Shown piece after piece: positions 33,581 to 42,534 of a stretch of DNA of 64,000 bases. Numbering within the stretch: the stretch's first letter is position 1; every line of letters starts with the position of its first letter. The notes under the pieces are model-generated. The model did not search any database and was not told the DNA's origin. It was given only the letters and a program-made list of their open reading frames with translations. Where the stretch lies: assembly GCA_963837485.1 (NCBI GenBank), contig CAWINP010000006.1, forward strand, positions 62,001 through 126,000, given 5' to 3'. The position numbers and the translations under genes were made by a program. Origin of the DNA: Solirubrobacter sp963837485. GTDB taxonomy: Bacteria; Actinomycetota; Thermoleophilia; Solirubrobacterales; Solirubrobacteraceae.

Positions 33581-33843
33581 GTGTGAGTGAAGTCTACGGT
33601 GTCCTGTGGTATGGAAACGGGCGCTCTGAAAGCGCGGTTGAAGGCGCGACGGGCTGTCGCCGCCTCCCAGCATTCACGCGCGGCGTGCAGCCACGCGCCG
33701 CGACCCGGCAGGGTCGCTGATGGATCAGGTACTACGAGCCCCTTCACGTTAGCGAACCGGATGAGACGCGCTCTGGGAGAGCGCGTCCCGCAGCCGATAC
33801 AGCGGCGAAGGGGATCGTGCGGAGACCTACGCGCTGACGCGAT
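33553..33843 (-). CDS. ylxR: YlxR (DUF448) RNA-binding protein with non-standard start
   Basis: The YlxR signature is complete in frame: RRCIGCGTRSPRARLIRF with its Cys pair, then VVPDPSATLPGRGAWLHAARECWE and ARRAFNRAF. Between the upstream in-frame TGA and the first Cys there is no ATG, GTG or TTG. The internal GTG at 33747 would cut off the Cys motif. An AUC at 33843 has AAGGA five bases upstream and gives a 96-residue product of normal length, overlapping the nusA 3' end by 17 bp. The coding call is solid; the start is inference. Confidence 0.75.
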   Translation of the reverse strand: MASARRSPHDPLRRCIGCGTRSPRARLIRFANVKGLVVPDPSATLPGRGAWLHAARECWEAATARRAFNRAFRAPVSIPQDTVDFTHTWPRSASTS

Positions 33844-35095
33844 CCGTGTCCTTATTCGTCAGCGCCTGATGGGCGTCGAGGCCGCAGTAGCGCGAGCCCG
33901 GCAGCGCGGCGTTCGGGCAGCGGCGCCCGTTCGCGAGGACCGCCGCGCAACGGCCGCCGGTCTCCTCCTCCTCGTAGCTGGACTCCTCGTCCTTGTGGAA
34001 CTCGGTCTCGGAGCGGATGTCGACCCGCCAGCCGGTCAGCCGCGCGGCGAGCCGCGCGTTCTGGCCCTCGCGGCCGATCGCCAGCGAGAGCTGGTCGTCG
34101 GGCACGATCACCGTCGCCTGCCGGTTGGTGTCGTCGACGAGAACCTCGCGCACGCGGGCGGGCGAGAGGGCCTTGGCCACGAAGCGGGCCGGCTCGTCGT
34201 TGTAGGGGATGATGTCGATCTTCTCGCCGCGCAGCTCGGAGACGACCATGCGCACGCGCGAGCCGCGCGGGCCCACGCAGGCGCCGACCGGGTCGACGCC
34301 GTCGGCATGCGAGACGACCGCGATCTTGGAGCGGTAGCCGGGCTCGCGGGCGACGCCGGTGATCTCCACCAGGCCGTCGGCGATCTCGGGCACCTCGAGC
34401 TCGAACAGCTTCTTGATCAGCTCCGGGTCACGCCTGGAGACGATGATGCTCGGGCCACGCGTCGAGGAGGAGACCTCCTTGATGACGGCCTTGATGCGCT
34501 GTGAATGGTCGTAGCGCTCGCCGTCGACCTGCTCGGACTTCGGCAGCAGCGCCTCCACCCGCTCGCGCAGCTGCACGAGCGTGTAGCGGGAGTCCGACTG
34601 CTGGACGATGCCGGTGATCAGCTCGCCCACGCGGTCGCGGTACTCCTCGAACATCATGTCGCGCTCGGCCTCGCGGATCCGCTGCAGGATGACCTGCTTG
34701 GCGGTCTGCGCGGCGATCCGCCCGAAGTCGTGCGGCGTGACGTCGCGCAGCTCGATCTGGTCCTCGAAGTCGCTCAGCCGGCCGGGATCGATGTCCGGCG
34801 CCTCCGGGACGATGACCTCGCCGGTCTCGGGGTCCACGCGGCGCTCGAGCGCGCCGGTCGCCTGCTCCTCGGCCTCGTCGAGGAGCTGGTCCTCGAGCTC
34901 GGGCGGCAGCAGGAACTCCTCCACGATGAAGTCGCCGGAGTCGCGGTCCATGCGCACGCGGGCGTAGCGGGCGGCTCCGGGCTGCTTCTTGTAGGCCGAC
35001 AGCAGCGCGTCCTCGAGCGCGCCCATCAGCTTCTCCTCGGAGATGCCCTTCTCGCGCCCGAGCGCCTTGACTGCTTCGACGATCTCTGCGGACAT
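33827..35095 (-). CDS. nusA: Transcription termination/antitermination protein NusA with zinc-ribbon-like tail
   Basis: 422 residues. N-terminal polymerase-binding domain, S1 region (VIVPEAPDIDPG, ATVVQVR-type segment replaced by FIVEEFLL), and two KH domains (GPSIIVSRRDPELIKKLFELEVPEI, GPRGSRVRMVVSELRGEKIDII). After the usual end, a 35-residue tail carries CAAVLANGRRCPNAALPGSRYC plus LDAHQAL, a C-x9-C-x9-C..H pattern that looks metal-binding and is not part of standard NusA. NusA modulates pausing and termination. Confidence 0.94.
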   Translation of the reverse strand: MSAEIVEAVKALGREKGISEEKLMGALEDALLSAYKKQPGAARYARVRMDRDSGDFIVEEFLLPPELEDQLLDEAEEQATGALERRVDPETGEVIVPEAPDIDPGRLSDFEDQIELRDVTPHDFGRIAAQTAKQVILQRIREAERDMMFEEYRDRVGELITGIVQQSDSRYTLVQLRERVEALLPKSEQVDGERYDHSQRIKAVIKEVSSSTRGPSIIVSRRDPELIKKLFELEVPEIADGLVEITGVAREPGYRSKIAVVSHADGVDPVGACVGPRGSRVRMVVSELRGEKIDIIPYNDEPARFVAKALSPARVREVLVDDTNRQATVIVPDDQLSLAIGREGQNARLAARLTGWRVDIRSETEFHKDEESSYEEEETGGRCAAVLANGRRCPNAALPGSRYCGLDAHQALTNKDTDRVSA

Positions 35096-35100
35096 GGGCC

Positions 35101-35526
35101 TCAGTCTCCCACGAGGTTGGAACGATGGATGTCGGCGTAGGCGATCGACACGACGCCGGTGGTCGCCGCGACGGTCACGGCGTCATCGGTGGCGTTCAGC
35201 AGCTCGCCGGTGAACGACCGGCGGGTGGGTGGGGATCCGATCTCGCGGCGCGTCCGTACGCGGGCGCGGCGTCCGACATAGCGCCGGAAGTGCTCCGGCT
35301 TGGTGAGCGGGCGCTCCGTGCCCGGTGAAGAGACCTCGAGCGCGTACTGCTCGCGCACCGAGGGAAGATGATTGGTGACGCGCTCGCAGAGCTCGAGCGT
35401 GACGCCGTCGGGATGATCGATGAAGAGGCGAACGAGGTCACCGCCGACGACCTCGGCGAGCAGGACCTCGACATCCGGCTCCACCTCGGCCAGGCGGGCC
35501 TCGATCTGGGCCTGGATCATGCTCAT
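35101..35526 (-). CDS. rimP: Ribosome maturation factor RimP
   Basis: 141 residues with LVRLFIDHPDGVTLELCERVTNHL and ALEVSSPGTERPLTKPEHFRRYVGRRARV. It assists 30S assembly. A near-perfect GGGAGGTGAC ribosome binding site precedes the ATG. It is the first gene of the nusA-infB operon. The upstream hairpin with U-tract (35545-35569) lies only 19 nt from the start codon. Confidence 0.94.
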   Translation of the reverse strand: MSMIQAQIEARLAEVEPDVEVLLAEVVGGDLVRLFIDHPDGVTLELCERVTNHLPSVREQYALEVSSPGTERPLTKPEHFRRYVGRRARVRTRREIGSPPTRRSFTGELLNATDDAVTVAATTGVVSIAYADIHRSNLVGD

Positions 35527-35544
35527 GTCACCTCCCTATTCAAC

Positions 35545-35569
35545 AAAAAAGCGGGCTCTTCGCCCGCTT
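35545..35569 (-). terminator. Intrinsic terminator in the rimP-nusA operon leader (possible attenuator)
   Basis: On the minus strand an 8-bp stem AAGCGGGC/GCCCGCTT with a 5-nt loop is followed by six U residues, a textbook intrinsic terminator. It lies 19 nt before the rimP start codon, too close for a promoter in between. So either it ends transcription from the TPR gene and rimP is transcribed through it, or it is an attenuator. The rest of the 214-bp gap (35570-35740) has GC-rich segments and a weak GCTAAC -10-like box, but no gene. Confidence 0.75.
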
Positions 35570-35740
35570 CCCAAAGTGGCCTTCCGGCCGCGAAAAGCTT
35601 GTGCGTCCAGGTTAGCAGCGTTGGCGCCCTCGTCCAGGGACCACGACGAGTTCTGGCGGGCCCCGCACGCTCCGACGGTCGCTCCCTCGGCCTGCGGCCT
35701 CGTCAGCGCGCGTCTTCGCTGTGGCCCCTAGACGAGAGCG

Positions 35741-36100
35741 CTAAGCGGCCTTGCGAGCGCGATCTCGATAGATCCGGTAGTCGTGCCGCTCGGGGTTCAT
35801 CGTCGCCGCGAGGGTGAGCGGCTTGCGCGCCTCGGCGACCCGGCCGAGCTGCAGCAGCGAGCGGCCGAGGCAGAACAGCGCGTAGTCGTTGGTCGGCGCG
35901 CGCTCGACCACGGCCTCGAACTCCGCCCGCGCCTCGTCGAACTGGTGCGAGCGGAAGTACGCGCGCCCCAGCGCCTCGCGGATCGACGTCTTGTCCGGCT
36001 CTAAGTCCGCGGCCTTGGCGAGCGGGACCGTCGCGGCATGGAAGTGACCGTCCTCGAGCAGCGACATTCCACGCTGATAGAGGTCGTATACGTCATCCAT
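35741..36100 (-). CDS. Tetratricopeptide-repeat protein
   Basis: 119 residues with about three TPR units (YDLYQRGMSLLEDGHFHAATVPLAKAADLEPD, REALGRAYFRSHQFDEARAEFEAVVERAP, ALFCLGRSLLQLGRVAEARKPLTLAATMNP). No signal or enzymatic domain. Such small TPR proteins act as adaptors. It is 21 bp downstream of the transglutaminase gene and may belong to that operon. Confidence 0.8.
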   Translation of the reverse strand: MDDVYDLYQRGMSLLEDGHFHAATVPLAKAADLEPDKTSIREALGRAYFRSHQFDEARAEFEAVVERAPTNDYALFCLGRSLLQLGRVAEARKPLTLAATMNPERHDYRIYRDRARKAA

Positions 36101-36121
36101 CGCCTAAGGAATTGTAGGCGG

Positions 36122-38392
36122 CTACCTGGGCGGAAGCGCCCACCATGCACGGAGCCTGCCCACGATTCCCCCGCCGCGGGCGAGCTCGCTGCGCAGCCCG
36201 CGCCGCTGTGCGCGCGTGGGGTGGGCGTCACGGTCGCGATAGCGCTGCTCGCGCAGCACGCGCACGTACCCCGCGGCCGCGGGCGTGGCCGCGAAGCGCA
36301 GCTCCAGCGCGTGCAGCGTCGTGCCCGGCGCCGGGGCGCGGCGCGTGCGGCGCAGCGCGCGCTCGAGCTCAGACAGCGCGGGCGGCGCGCCGGCGCGCCA
36401 GCGGCGCCAGCCGACCAGCCCGAGCAGCGCCAGCACGGCCGCGCCGGCGATGCCGAGCGCGACCTCCCACCAGGCAACCCCGTCGCTCGCCGCGGTCGTG
36501 CCGTCGGCGCGGCTGGACGGCGCGTCGCCGCTTCCGAAGCTGGGGATCGTGCCGCCGGCCGCCGCCGGCACGTTGCGGGAGTCGGTCGGCTGCGCGCGGG
36601 CCGGTGAGTCGGCCGGCGTCGGGTCGTACGTGTACCACCCCCAGCCGGGGTAGTAGACCTCCACCCACGAGTGCGCGTCGAAGTCGCGCACGATGTACTC
36701 GCCGGTCTTGGAGTCGGTCGCGCCGGTCGAGAAGCCGGTGGCGACGCGGGCGGGCACGCCGCCCATCCTCAGCAGCAGCGCCATCGCGCCGGAGAACTGC
36801 TGGCAGTAGCCCTGCTTGGCCTGGGTGAGGAAGCCCGGCAGGGTGTCGGCCGACTTCGGCGGGACCTCGCTGTAGGAGTATCCGGTCGAGAGGAAGTCGA
36901 GCACGCGCTGCACGAACTGCTCGGGGTTGTCGGCGCCGCGCTTGAGCCGCTTGGCGATCGCCCACACCGCCGAGAGGTCGCTCTGCTCGACGACCTCGTC
37001 GGCGTTGCGGCCGTCGGCGGCCGCGGGCGGCCCGGCGCGCAGCGGCGCGTCGCTGCCGAAGGCAGGGAAGGTCACGCGCAGGCGCGCGACGCCCGGGAAC
37101 GCGAGCCGCCGGACCGGCACGCTGAGCGTGCGGAAGTGGTCGAGGTCGGGCGGGTAGTCGATGCCCGCGCGCTCGCGCTGGCTCTCGTTCGGGCGCGGGT
37201 TGTAGACGACCGCGGTGTAGGTGTCGCCGCGCCGCAGCGCGCGCTCGGGGACGAACAGGCCATCCGAGGTCGGCGTCGAGTCGACGTTCGGCAGGTCGAC
37301 GAGGGTCGCGTAGCCGGAGGTGATGAACTGCTCGCTGCGCAGGTTGCGGATCGAGACGCGGATCTTCTGCGTCGAGCGCTGCACGATCCGCTGGTTCGGC
37401 GAGAGCTCGTCGGCCTGGGCGTTCTGATCGGTGCGCAGCCAGCGCCTGCCGTCGAACGCGTCGAGGTTCTCGGTCTTCCAGTATGCGGGCCGCTGCGCCT
37501 TCACGCGCAGCAGCTCGCGCCCGTCGCGCGGCCAGGTCAGCGGACCGTAGGAGTGGTCCCAGGTGTACGTCGTCGACTTCGAGGCCGACGTCTCCAGCGC
37601 CCACGTCTCGTAGTCCCACCAGGGCGCGTCGCGGTTGAGCAGCGGCGCCGCGACCAGCGCGAGCACGACGGCACCGAGCGTCAGCAGCCCGGCCGCGCCG
37701 GCGTCCGGCATCCGCAGCTTCTCCAGCCGCAGGAAGCAGACCATCAGCAGCGTGAAGACCGCGCCGCGCAGGAACTCGGTCGGGAAGTCGAGCGCCACGA
37801 CCGGCGTGACGTAGAGCACGATCAGGACGATCAACGCCGCGTACGGGCGCCCGAGGCCGCCGCGCCGCGGCCAGAACGCGAGCAGCGCGGCCACCAGCGC
37901 GAGTGCGCTGCCGCCGAGCGGGATCACGAAGCGCACCCACGGGTCGATCCCGCGGTACGGGACGCGCACGCCCGGCAGATCGGAGATGCCGCGCGAGATG
38001 CCGCCGGTCAGCTCGCTCCAGCTGCCCGGCAGCAGCAGCTCGTCGCGCGCGCCGCCGGCCAGCAGCATCAGCGCGATCAGCGGGATCACCAGCGCGACGA
38101 GGGCGAGCCCGCGGCGAGCGCGGCCCCGGACCCTGCCCACCACCAGCAGGCCGGACATCGCCAGCAGCGAGACGGCGACGACCGCCCAGCCGCGGCCGGG
38201 CTCGGCCGGCTGGAGCATCGACATCCAGTGCAGGGCGCCCCAGGAGACGAGCGCCGCGAACGCGAGGCTGCGCGCGACCGGGACCGAGAACAACAGGTCG
38301 CCGCCGGCGGTGCGGATGCGCTCGCCGGACGAGCCGGCACCGCGCGCCGGCCCCGCCGCCGTGCCCCCGAACGCCGCCGCCGAAGTGGTCAT
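36122..38392 (-). CDS. Membrane protein with transglutaminase-like domain (DUF3488/TgpA type)
   Basis: 756 residues. Seven or so transmembrane helices occupy residues 40-255. An extracytoplasmic transglutaminase-like domain has a Cys-His-Asp triad: C near 530 (QGYCQQFSGAMALLL), H near 573 (DFDAHSWVEVYYPG), D near 588 (YDPTPAD). A final helix and cytoplasmic Arg-rich tail follow. It is grouped with DUF58 and MoxR genes, the conserved TgpA-like cluster. The substrate in this cluster is unknown. GGAG precedes the ATG. Confidence 0.9.
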   Translation of the reverse strand: MTTSAAAFGGTAAGPARGAGSSGERIRTAGGDLLFSVPVARSLAFAALVSWGALHWMSMLQPAEPGRGWAVVAVSLLAMSGLLVVGRVRGRARRGLALVALVIPLIALMLLAGGARDELLLPGSWSELTGGISRGISDLPGVRVPYRGIDPWVRFVIPLGGSALALVAALLAFWPRRGGLGRPYAALIVLIVLYVTPVVALDFPTEFLRGAVFTLLMVCFLRLEKLRMPDAGAAGLLTLGAVVLALVAAPLLNRDAPWWDYETWALETSASKSTTYTWDHSYGPLTWPRDGRELLRVKAQRPAYWKTENLDAFDGRRWLRTDQNAQADELSPNQRIVQRSTQKIRVSIRNLRSEQFITSGYATLVDLPNVDSTPTSDGLFVPERALRRGDTYTAVVYNPRPNESQRERAGIDYPPDLDHFRTLSVPVRRLAFPGVARLRVTFPAFGSDAPLRAGPPAAADGRNADEVVEQSDLSAVWAIAKRLKRGADNPEQFVQRVLDFLSTGYSYSEVPPKSADTLPGFLTQAKQGYCQQFSGAMALLLRMGGVPARVATGFSTGATDSKTGEYIVRDFDAHSWVEVYYPGWGWYTYDPTPADSPARAQPTDSRNVPAAAGGTIPSFGSGDAPSSRADGTTAASDGVAWWEVALGIAGAAVLALLGLVGWRRWRAGAPPALSELERALRRTRRAPAPGTTLHALELRFAATPAAAGYVRVLREQRYRDRDAHPTRAQRRGLRSELARGGGIVGRLRAWWALPPR

Positions 38393-38408
38393 CGCGATGC
38401 TCCGTCGG

Positions 38409-39512
38409 TCATCCTGGGGTGACCTCGAGCGCGGCGATCGCGGCCGCGCCGCTGCTGCGGCCCGACACGTAGGCGTGGCAACCGGCGACGTCGAGCACGG
38501 CGCGGCGGTTCGGCAGCGTGCCCGGCACCACGACGAGGCACCCTCCGGGCGTGCGGCCGAGCCCGCGCGGCGCGCGGTCGACGGGACGGGCGGCGACATA
38601 GACGATCAGCCCGCGGCGGTTCTGGGCCGCGGCCAGCGACGGACCCGTGTGGTCGTCGAGCAGCGCGAGCCGCACGTGCGCGGTGGGCCAGGCGAGCATG
38701 TCGTGCTCGATGATCGTCGCCCGCCGGTCGCCGGGCATGAGAAGCCCGCAGCCGGTCCGCTTGGCGAAGTGCACGGTCAGCGACGCGGCGGCGCGCACCG
38801 CGGCGTCGAGTGCGTCGGCATCCGCAGGCGCGCGCGGGTCGAGCACGATCAGCGGCCGCGAGTCGGCCTCCGAGATCAGCTTGCGCTCCATCAGCCCGGC
38901 GCCGCGCGCGAAGGACTGCCAGTGGATCCGCGACGCCGGCGACCCCTCGCGCCACGGCCGCAGGCCGTCGATCTCGGTCTCCGCCGCCGCGAGCAATGAC
39001 GCGCGCGCGTGCGCGGGCATCGCGTCTCCCCCGCCCGCGGTGACGCTGACCGGATAGATCTTCGGCAGTACCAGCACCTCGTCGGTCGCCGGCCCGCCGA
39101 TGACGCGCTGGGCGAGGCCGAACGGGTCGCGCAGGACGAGCGCGGGCGGCGGCAGGCGGCGCCGGCCGCGGCGCCCGAACGTGACCTCGATGCGCACGCG
39201 CGCGTCACGCCGGCCGGCCGGCAGGCGCACCGGCTCGGGCAGCAGCGGCTCGTCGATCCAGCCGGGCGGCAACGGCAGCCGGCCGGACTTGGCGTGGATG
39301 CGCACCTGCAGCGGCTGCTCCTCGACCACCGAGCGCGCGGTCAGCTCGCGGCCGAGCGACGCGCCACGGCCGCCGATGCCGATCCAGAGCGCCGCGCCGG
39401 CCCCGAGCAGCAGCAGCGCGGCGCCGGTCACATACAGCGGCTCGGCGTCGAACGTCCCGGCGACGAGCAGCAGCACGACCCCGAGCGCGGCGCAGCCCAG
39501 AGCCGATCGCAT
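38409..39512 (-). CDS. DUF58 domain membrane protein
   Basis: 367 residues. Two N-terminal transmembrane helices are followed by a DUF58/vWA-like domain with the family hallmark FGLAQRVIGG and LRPWREGSPASRIHWQSFARGAGLMERKL. It is encoded between the MoxR ATPase and transglutaminase genes, 2-16 bp from each. MoxR-DUF58-TgpA modules are thought to be chaperone-like systems for envelope proteins. Confidence 0.88.
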   Translation of the reverse strand: MRSALGCAALGVVLLLVAGTFDAEPLYVTGAALLLLGAGAALWIGIGGRGASLGRELTARSVVEEQPLQVRIHAKSGRLPLPPGWIDEPLLPEPVRLPAGRRDARVRIEVTFGRRGRRRLPPPALVLRDPFGLAQRVIGGPATDEVLVLPKIYPVSVTAGGGDAMPAHARASLLAAAETEIDGLRPWREGSPASRIHWQSFARGAGLMERKLISEADSRPLIVLDPRAPADADALDAAVRAAASLTVHFAKRTGCGLLMPGDRRATIIEHDMLAWPTAHVRLALLDDHTGPSLAAAQNRRGLIVYVAARPVDRAPRGLGRTPGGCLVVVPGTLPNRRAVLDVAGCHAYVSGRSSGAAAIAALEVTPG

Positions 39513-39514
39513 GG

Positions 39515-40489
39515 CTAGAGCGCGGGGACCGCGGCGATTGCGTCGCGCACGATCTCCTCGCGGGTCACGCCGGCCGCCTCGGGGGCGAGCATCAGCCGGT
39601 GGGAGAGCACGGCGCCGGCGAGCGCCTGGACGTCGTCGGGCAGCGCGTGGTCGCGGCCGCTGACCAGCGCCCGCGCCTTGGCGGCGCGCAGCAGCATCAG
39701 CCCCGCGCGCGGCGAGGCGCCGAGCTCGACCCGGTCGTCGGCGCGCGTGCGGCGCAGCAGCGCGACGATGTAGTCGCGCAGCGAGCGCGTCGCGTGCACG
39801 CGATGGGCGACGTCGACCGCATCGACGACCTCGGCGCGGTCGGCCACCGGCTCGAGCTCGAGCACGCGGTCGCCGGACTCGTGGCCGGCGAGCATCCCCG
39901 CCTCCGCGTTGGCGTCCGGATAGCCGAGCGAGAGCCGGACCATGAAGCGGTCGACCTGCGCCTCGGGCAGCGGGTAGGTGCCCTCGTACTCGACCGGGTT
40001 CTGGGTCGCGAAGACCAGGAACGGGCGCGCGAGCTCGTGCGACATCGCGTCCACCGTCACGTGCCGCTCCTGCATGCACTCGAGCAATCCCGACTGGGTC
40101 TTCGGCGACGCCCGGTTGACCTCGTCGACGAGCACGACGTTGGCGAAGATCGGCCCCGGCCGGAACTCGAAGCGGGCCTCGCGCTGGTTGTAGATCTGCG
40201 AGCCGACGATGTCGGCCGGCAGCAGGTCGGCCGTGCACTGCACGCGCGCGAACTGGCAATCGATCGAGCGGGCGAGCGAGCGGGCCAGCGCCGTCTTGCC
40301 GACGCCCGGATAGTCCTCGACGAGGATGTGGCCCTCGGCGAGCATGGCCACGATCACGTTCTGCAGCACGTCGTCGCGCACCTCGACGGCGCGACGGATG
40401 TTGTCGGCGACGCGGCGCGCGACGGACACCGCGGCCTCGATCTCGGCGGGGGCGAGCCCCTCGGGTACGGCTTCCTCCAGGGGTTCCAT
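39515..40489 (-). CDS. MoxR family AAA+ ATPase
   Basis: 324 residues. Walker A in DYPGVGKTALARSLA, Walker B in VVLVDEVNRA, sensor 1 ATQNPVEYEGTYPLPEAQVDRFM, and lid domain with GASPRAGLMLLRAAKARAL. MoxR ATPases remodel metalloproteins or membrane targets with DUF58 partners. It is followed at 2 bp by the DUF58 gene and preceded by coaBC with no gap. Confidence 0.93.
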   Translation of the reverse strand: MEPLEEAVPEGLAPAEIEAAVSVARRVADNIRRAVEVRDDVLQNVIVAMLAEGHILVEDYPGVGKTALARSLARSIDCQFARVQCTADLLPADIVGSQIYNQREARFEFRPGPIFANVVLVDEVNRASPKTQSGLLECMQERHVTVDAMSHELARPFLVFATQNPVEYEGTYPLPEAQVDRFMVRLSLGYPDANAEAGMLAGHESGDRVLELEPVADRAEVVDAVDVAHRVHATRSLRDYIVALLRRTRADDRVELGASPRAGLMLLRAAKARALVSGRDHALPDDVQALAGAVLSHRLMLAPEAAGVTREEIVRDAIAAVPAL

Positions 40490-41747
40490 TCAGCGGCGAA
40501 CCTTTAACTCGGTAGATGAACGGCGGTTCAAGACGGCGTCGAGGACCGCTTCGGCGATCCGCTCCTTCGAGGTCCGCGGCACGTGCCGCTCCTCTCCGTC
40601 GGTCACGATCCACACCTCATTGTCGGCGGCGTCGAAGCCGATGCCCGCGCCGCCTATGTCATTCACGACGACGGCGTCCAAGTTCTTGCGGGTCAGCTTC
40701 TCGCGGCCGTACTCGAGCGCGCCGTCGCCGTGCTCGGCGGCGAAGCCGACGAGCACCTGGCCGGGGCGGCGGCGGGCGGCGAGGCCGGACAGCACGTCCT
40801 GCGTACGCTCCAGCCGCAGGTTGAGTTCCTCCCCCGTCTGGTCCTTCTTGAGCTTGCCCGCGCGCGGGTCCGCGGGCGCGTAGTCGGCGACCGCGGCGGC
40901 CATGATCAGGACGTCGGCCGCGTCGAAGCGGGCGTCGCAGGCGGCGGCGAGCTGCGCGGTGGTCTCCACGTCCACGTATTCGATTCCCGCGGGCCGTGGG
41001 ATCGAGACGTTGGCGGCGACGACCGTCACCGTGGCGCCGCGGCGCTCGGCGGCGGCGGCCAGCGCGAGGCCCATCCGGCCGGAGGAGCGGTTGCCGACGT
41101 AACGCACCGCATCGATCGGTTCCCTGCGTCCCGCCGGCGGTGACGAGGACGTTGAGCCCATCGAGCTCCCCGCCGGCGCGCAGCGTGTCCTCGACGGCGG
41201 CGAGCAGCTCGCGCGGCTCCGGCAGGCGGCCGATCCCGAACTCGCCGGGCGAACCGAGCGGCCCGGTGCCGGGCTCCAGGACCACCACACCGCGCGCGCG
41301 AAGGAGCTCGAGGTTCGCCTGCGTCACCGCGTTCTCATACATCGCGTTGTTCATGGCCGGAGCGACGATCATCGGTCGCCGGCATGCGAGCGCGGCCGCG
41401 GTCAGCAGGTTGTCGGCCAGCCCGTGCGCGAGCTTGGCGAGCGTGTGCGCGGTGGCCGGAGCGATGACGTAGACGTCGGCGTTCTCGACCAGCGCGAGAT
41501 GCGAGAGCGGCGCGTGCTCCGGGAGCGGATCGCCCGGGAACGCACCGCGCAGCGGGTCAGGCTCCCACTCGCTGACGAGCACCGGCGCGCCGGTGATGCC
41601 GGAGAACGACGCGGTCCCGACGAAGCGCGAGGCCGCCTCGGTGCAGACGACGCGCACGCTGTGCCCCGCCTTGGTGGCGAGGCGCGTGAGCTCGAGCGCC
41701 TTGTAGGCGGCGATGCCGCCGCATACCCCTAAGAGAATGCGGGGCAC
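40490..41747 (-). pseudogene. coaBC: Phosphopantothenoylcysteine decarboxylase/synthetase, frameshifted as read
   Basis: The N-terminal CoaC decarboxylase (41747 down to about 41126) reads GVCGGIAAYKALEL, FSGITGAPV, PAMNNAMYENAVTQANL, ending VLVTAGGT. The family then continues REPIDAVRYVGNRSSG, and this is found in another frame from about 41124 to the stop at 40490. One extra base at 41125 (T on the plus strand) breaks the frame. Both halves are intact and under normal codon use. CoaBC is essential for coenzyme A, so a sequencing or assembly error, or a programmed shift, is likelier than true loss. Confidence 0.88.
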
Positions 41748-41756
41748 GGCGTGCTG

Positions 41757-41987
41757 CTAGCCGCGATACCTGTAGGCCACCTTGCCGTTCGCGACTTCCT
41801 CGAGCGCGATCGTCAGGTAGTTCTTCGAAGCGGTGTCGACCATCGGGGGCGGGAACTCCTCGAACGTGCCCTCGCCGAGGTTGTGGTAGTAGCTGTTGAT
41901 CTGGCGCGCGCGCTTGGCGGCGACGATCACGCTCGCGTACGGCGAGTCGACGTGTTCAAGCAGGCGGTCAACGCGGGGAGAAATCAC
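41757..41987 (-). CDS. rpoZ: DNA-directed RNA polymerase omega subunit
   Basis: 76 residues from a GTG that overlaps the gmk stop (GTGA, 41984-41987). Family marks: ISPRVDRLLEHVDSPYASVIVAAKRARQINSYYH and ASKNYLTIALEEVANGKVAY. Omega stabilises the beta' subunit. The gmk-rpoZ-coaBC order is a common actinobacterial and firmicute arrangement. Confidence 0.92.
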   Translation of the reverse strand: MISPRVDRLLEHVDSPYASVIVAAKRARQINSYYHNLGEGTFEEFPPPMVDTASKNYLTIALEEVANGKVAYRYRG

Positions 41988-42526
41988 GCTGATGAGTCTA
42001 GAGCGCTTCTGACGACCCGCTCCAATTCGTCGGCGGCGTCGTCGAGCCGGTCGTTGTGCACCACGTGCGCGAACTCGTCCTGTGCGGCGAGCTCGGCCTT
42101 GGCGACCTGCAGGCGAGCCTCGACCTGCTCGGGGTCGTCGTGGCCGCGGCCGACCAGCCGCGTGCGCAGCGCGTCCTCGGACGGCGGCGCGATGAAGATC
42201 CGCACCGCGTCGGGCATCTCGTGCGCGACCTGGCGGGCGCCCTGGACCTCGATCTCGAGCACCACGTCGTGCTTGCTCAACTCGGACTTGAGGGTGCCGT
42301 AGCGGCGGCCCGAGTAGTCGGCGTGCTCGAGGAACTCGCCGGCGATGACGCGGCGGTCGAACTCCGCATCGCTGAGGAAGTGGTAGTGCACGCCGTCCTC
42401 CTCCCCCGGGCGCGGACTGCGCGTGGTGGCGGAGACGGCGAGCTGAAGCTGTGGGACCCGCTCCAGCAGCGTGCGGATGAGTGTGCCCTTCCCGACCCCG
42501 GAGGGGCCGGTGATCACGAAGACCAC
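41984..42526 (-). CDS. gmk: Guanylate kinase
   Basis: 180 residues. P-loop ITGPSGVGKGTL, GMP-binding SATTRSPRPGEEDGVHYHFLSDAEF and EIEVQGARQV. It makes GDP from GMP. It overlaps rpoZ by 4 bp and follows mihF by 8 bp. Confidence 0.95.
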   Translation of the reverse strand: MVFVITGPSGVGKGTLIRTLLERVPQLQLAVSATTRSPRPGEEDGVHYHFLSDAEFDRRVIAGEFLEHADYSGRRYGTLKSELSKHDVVLEIEVQGARQVAHEMPDAVRIFIAPPSEDALRTRLVGRGHDDPEQVEARLQVAKAELAAQDEFAHVVHNDRLDDAADELERVVRSALDSSA

Positions 42527-42534
42527 GGCTTGAG

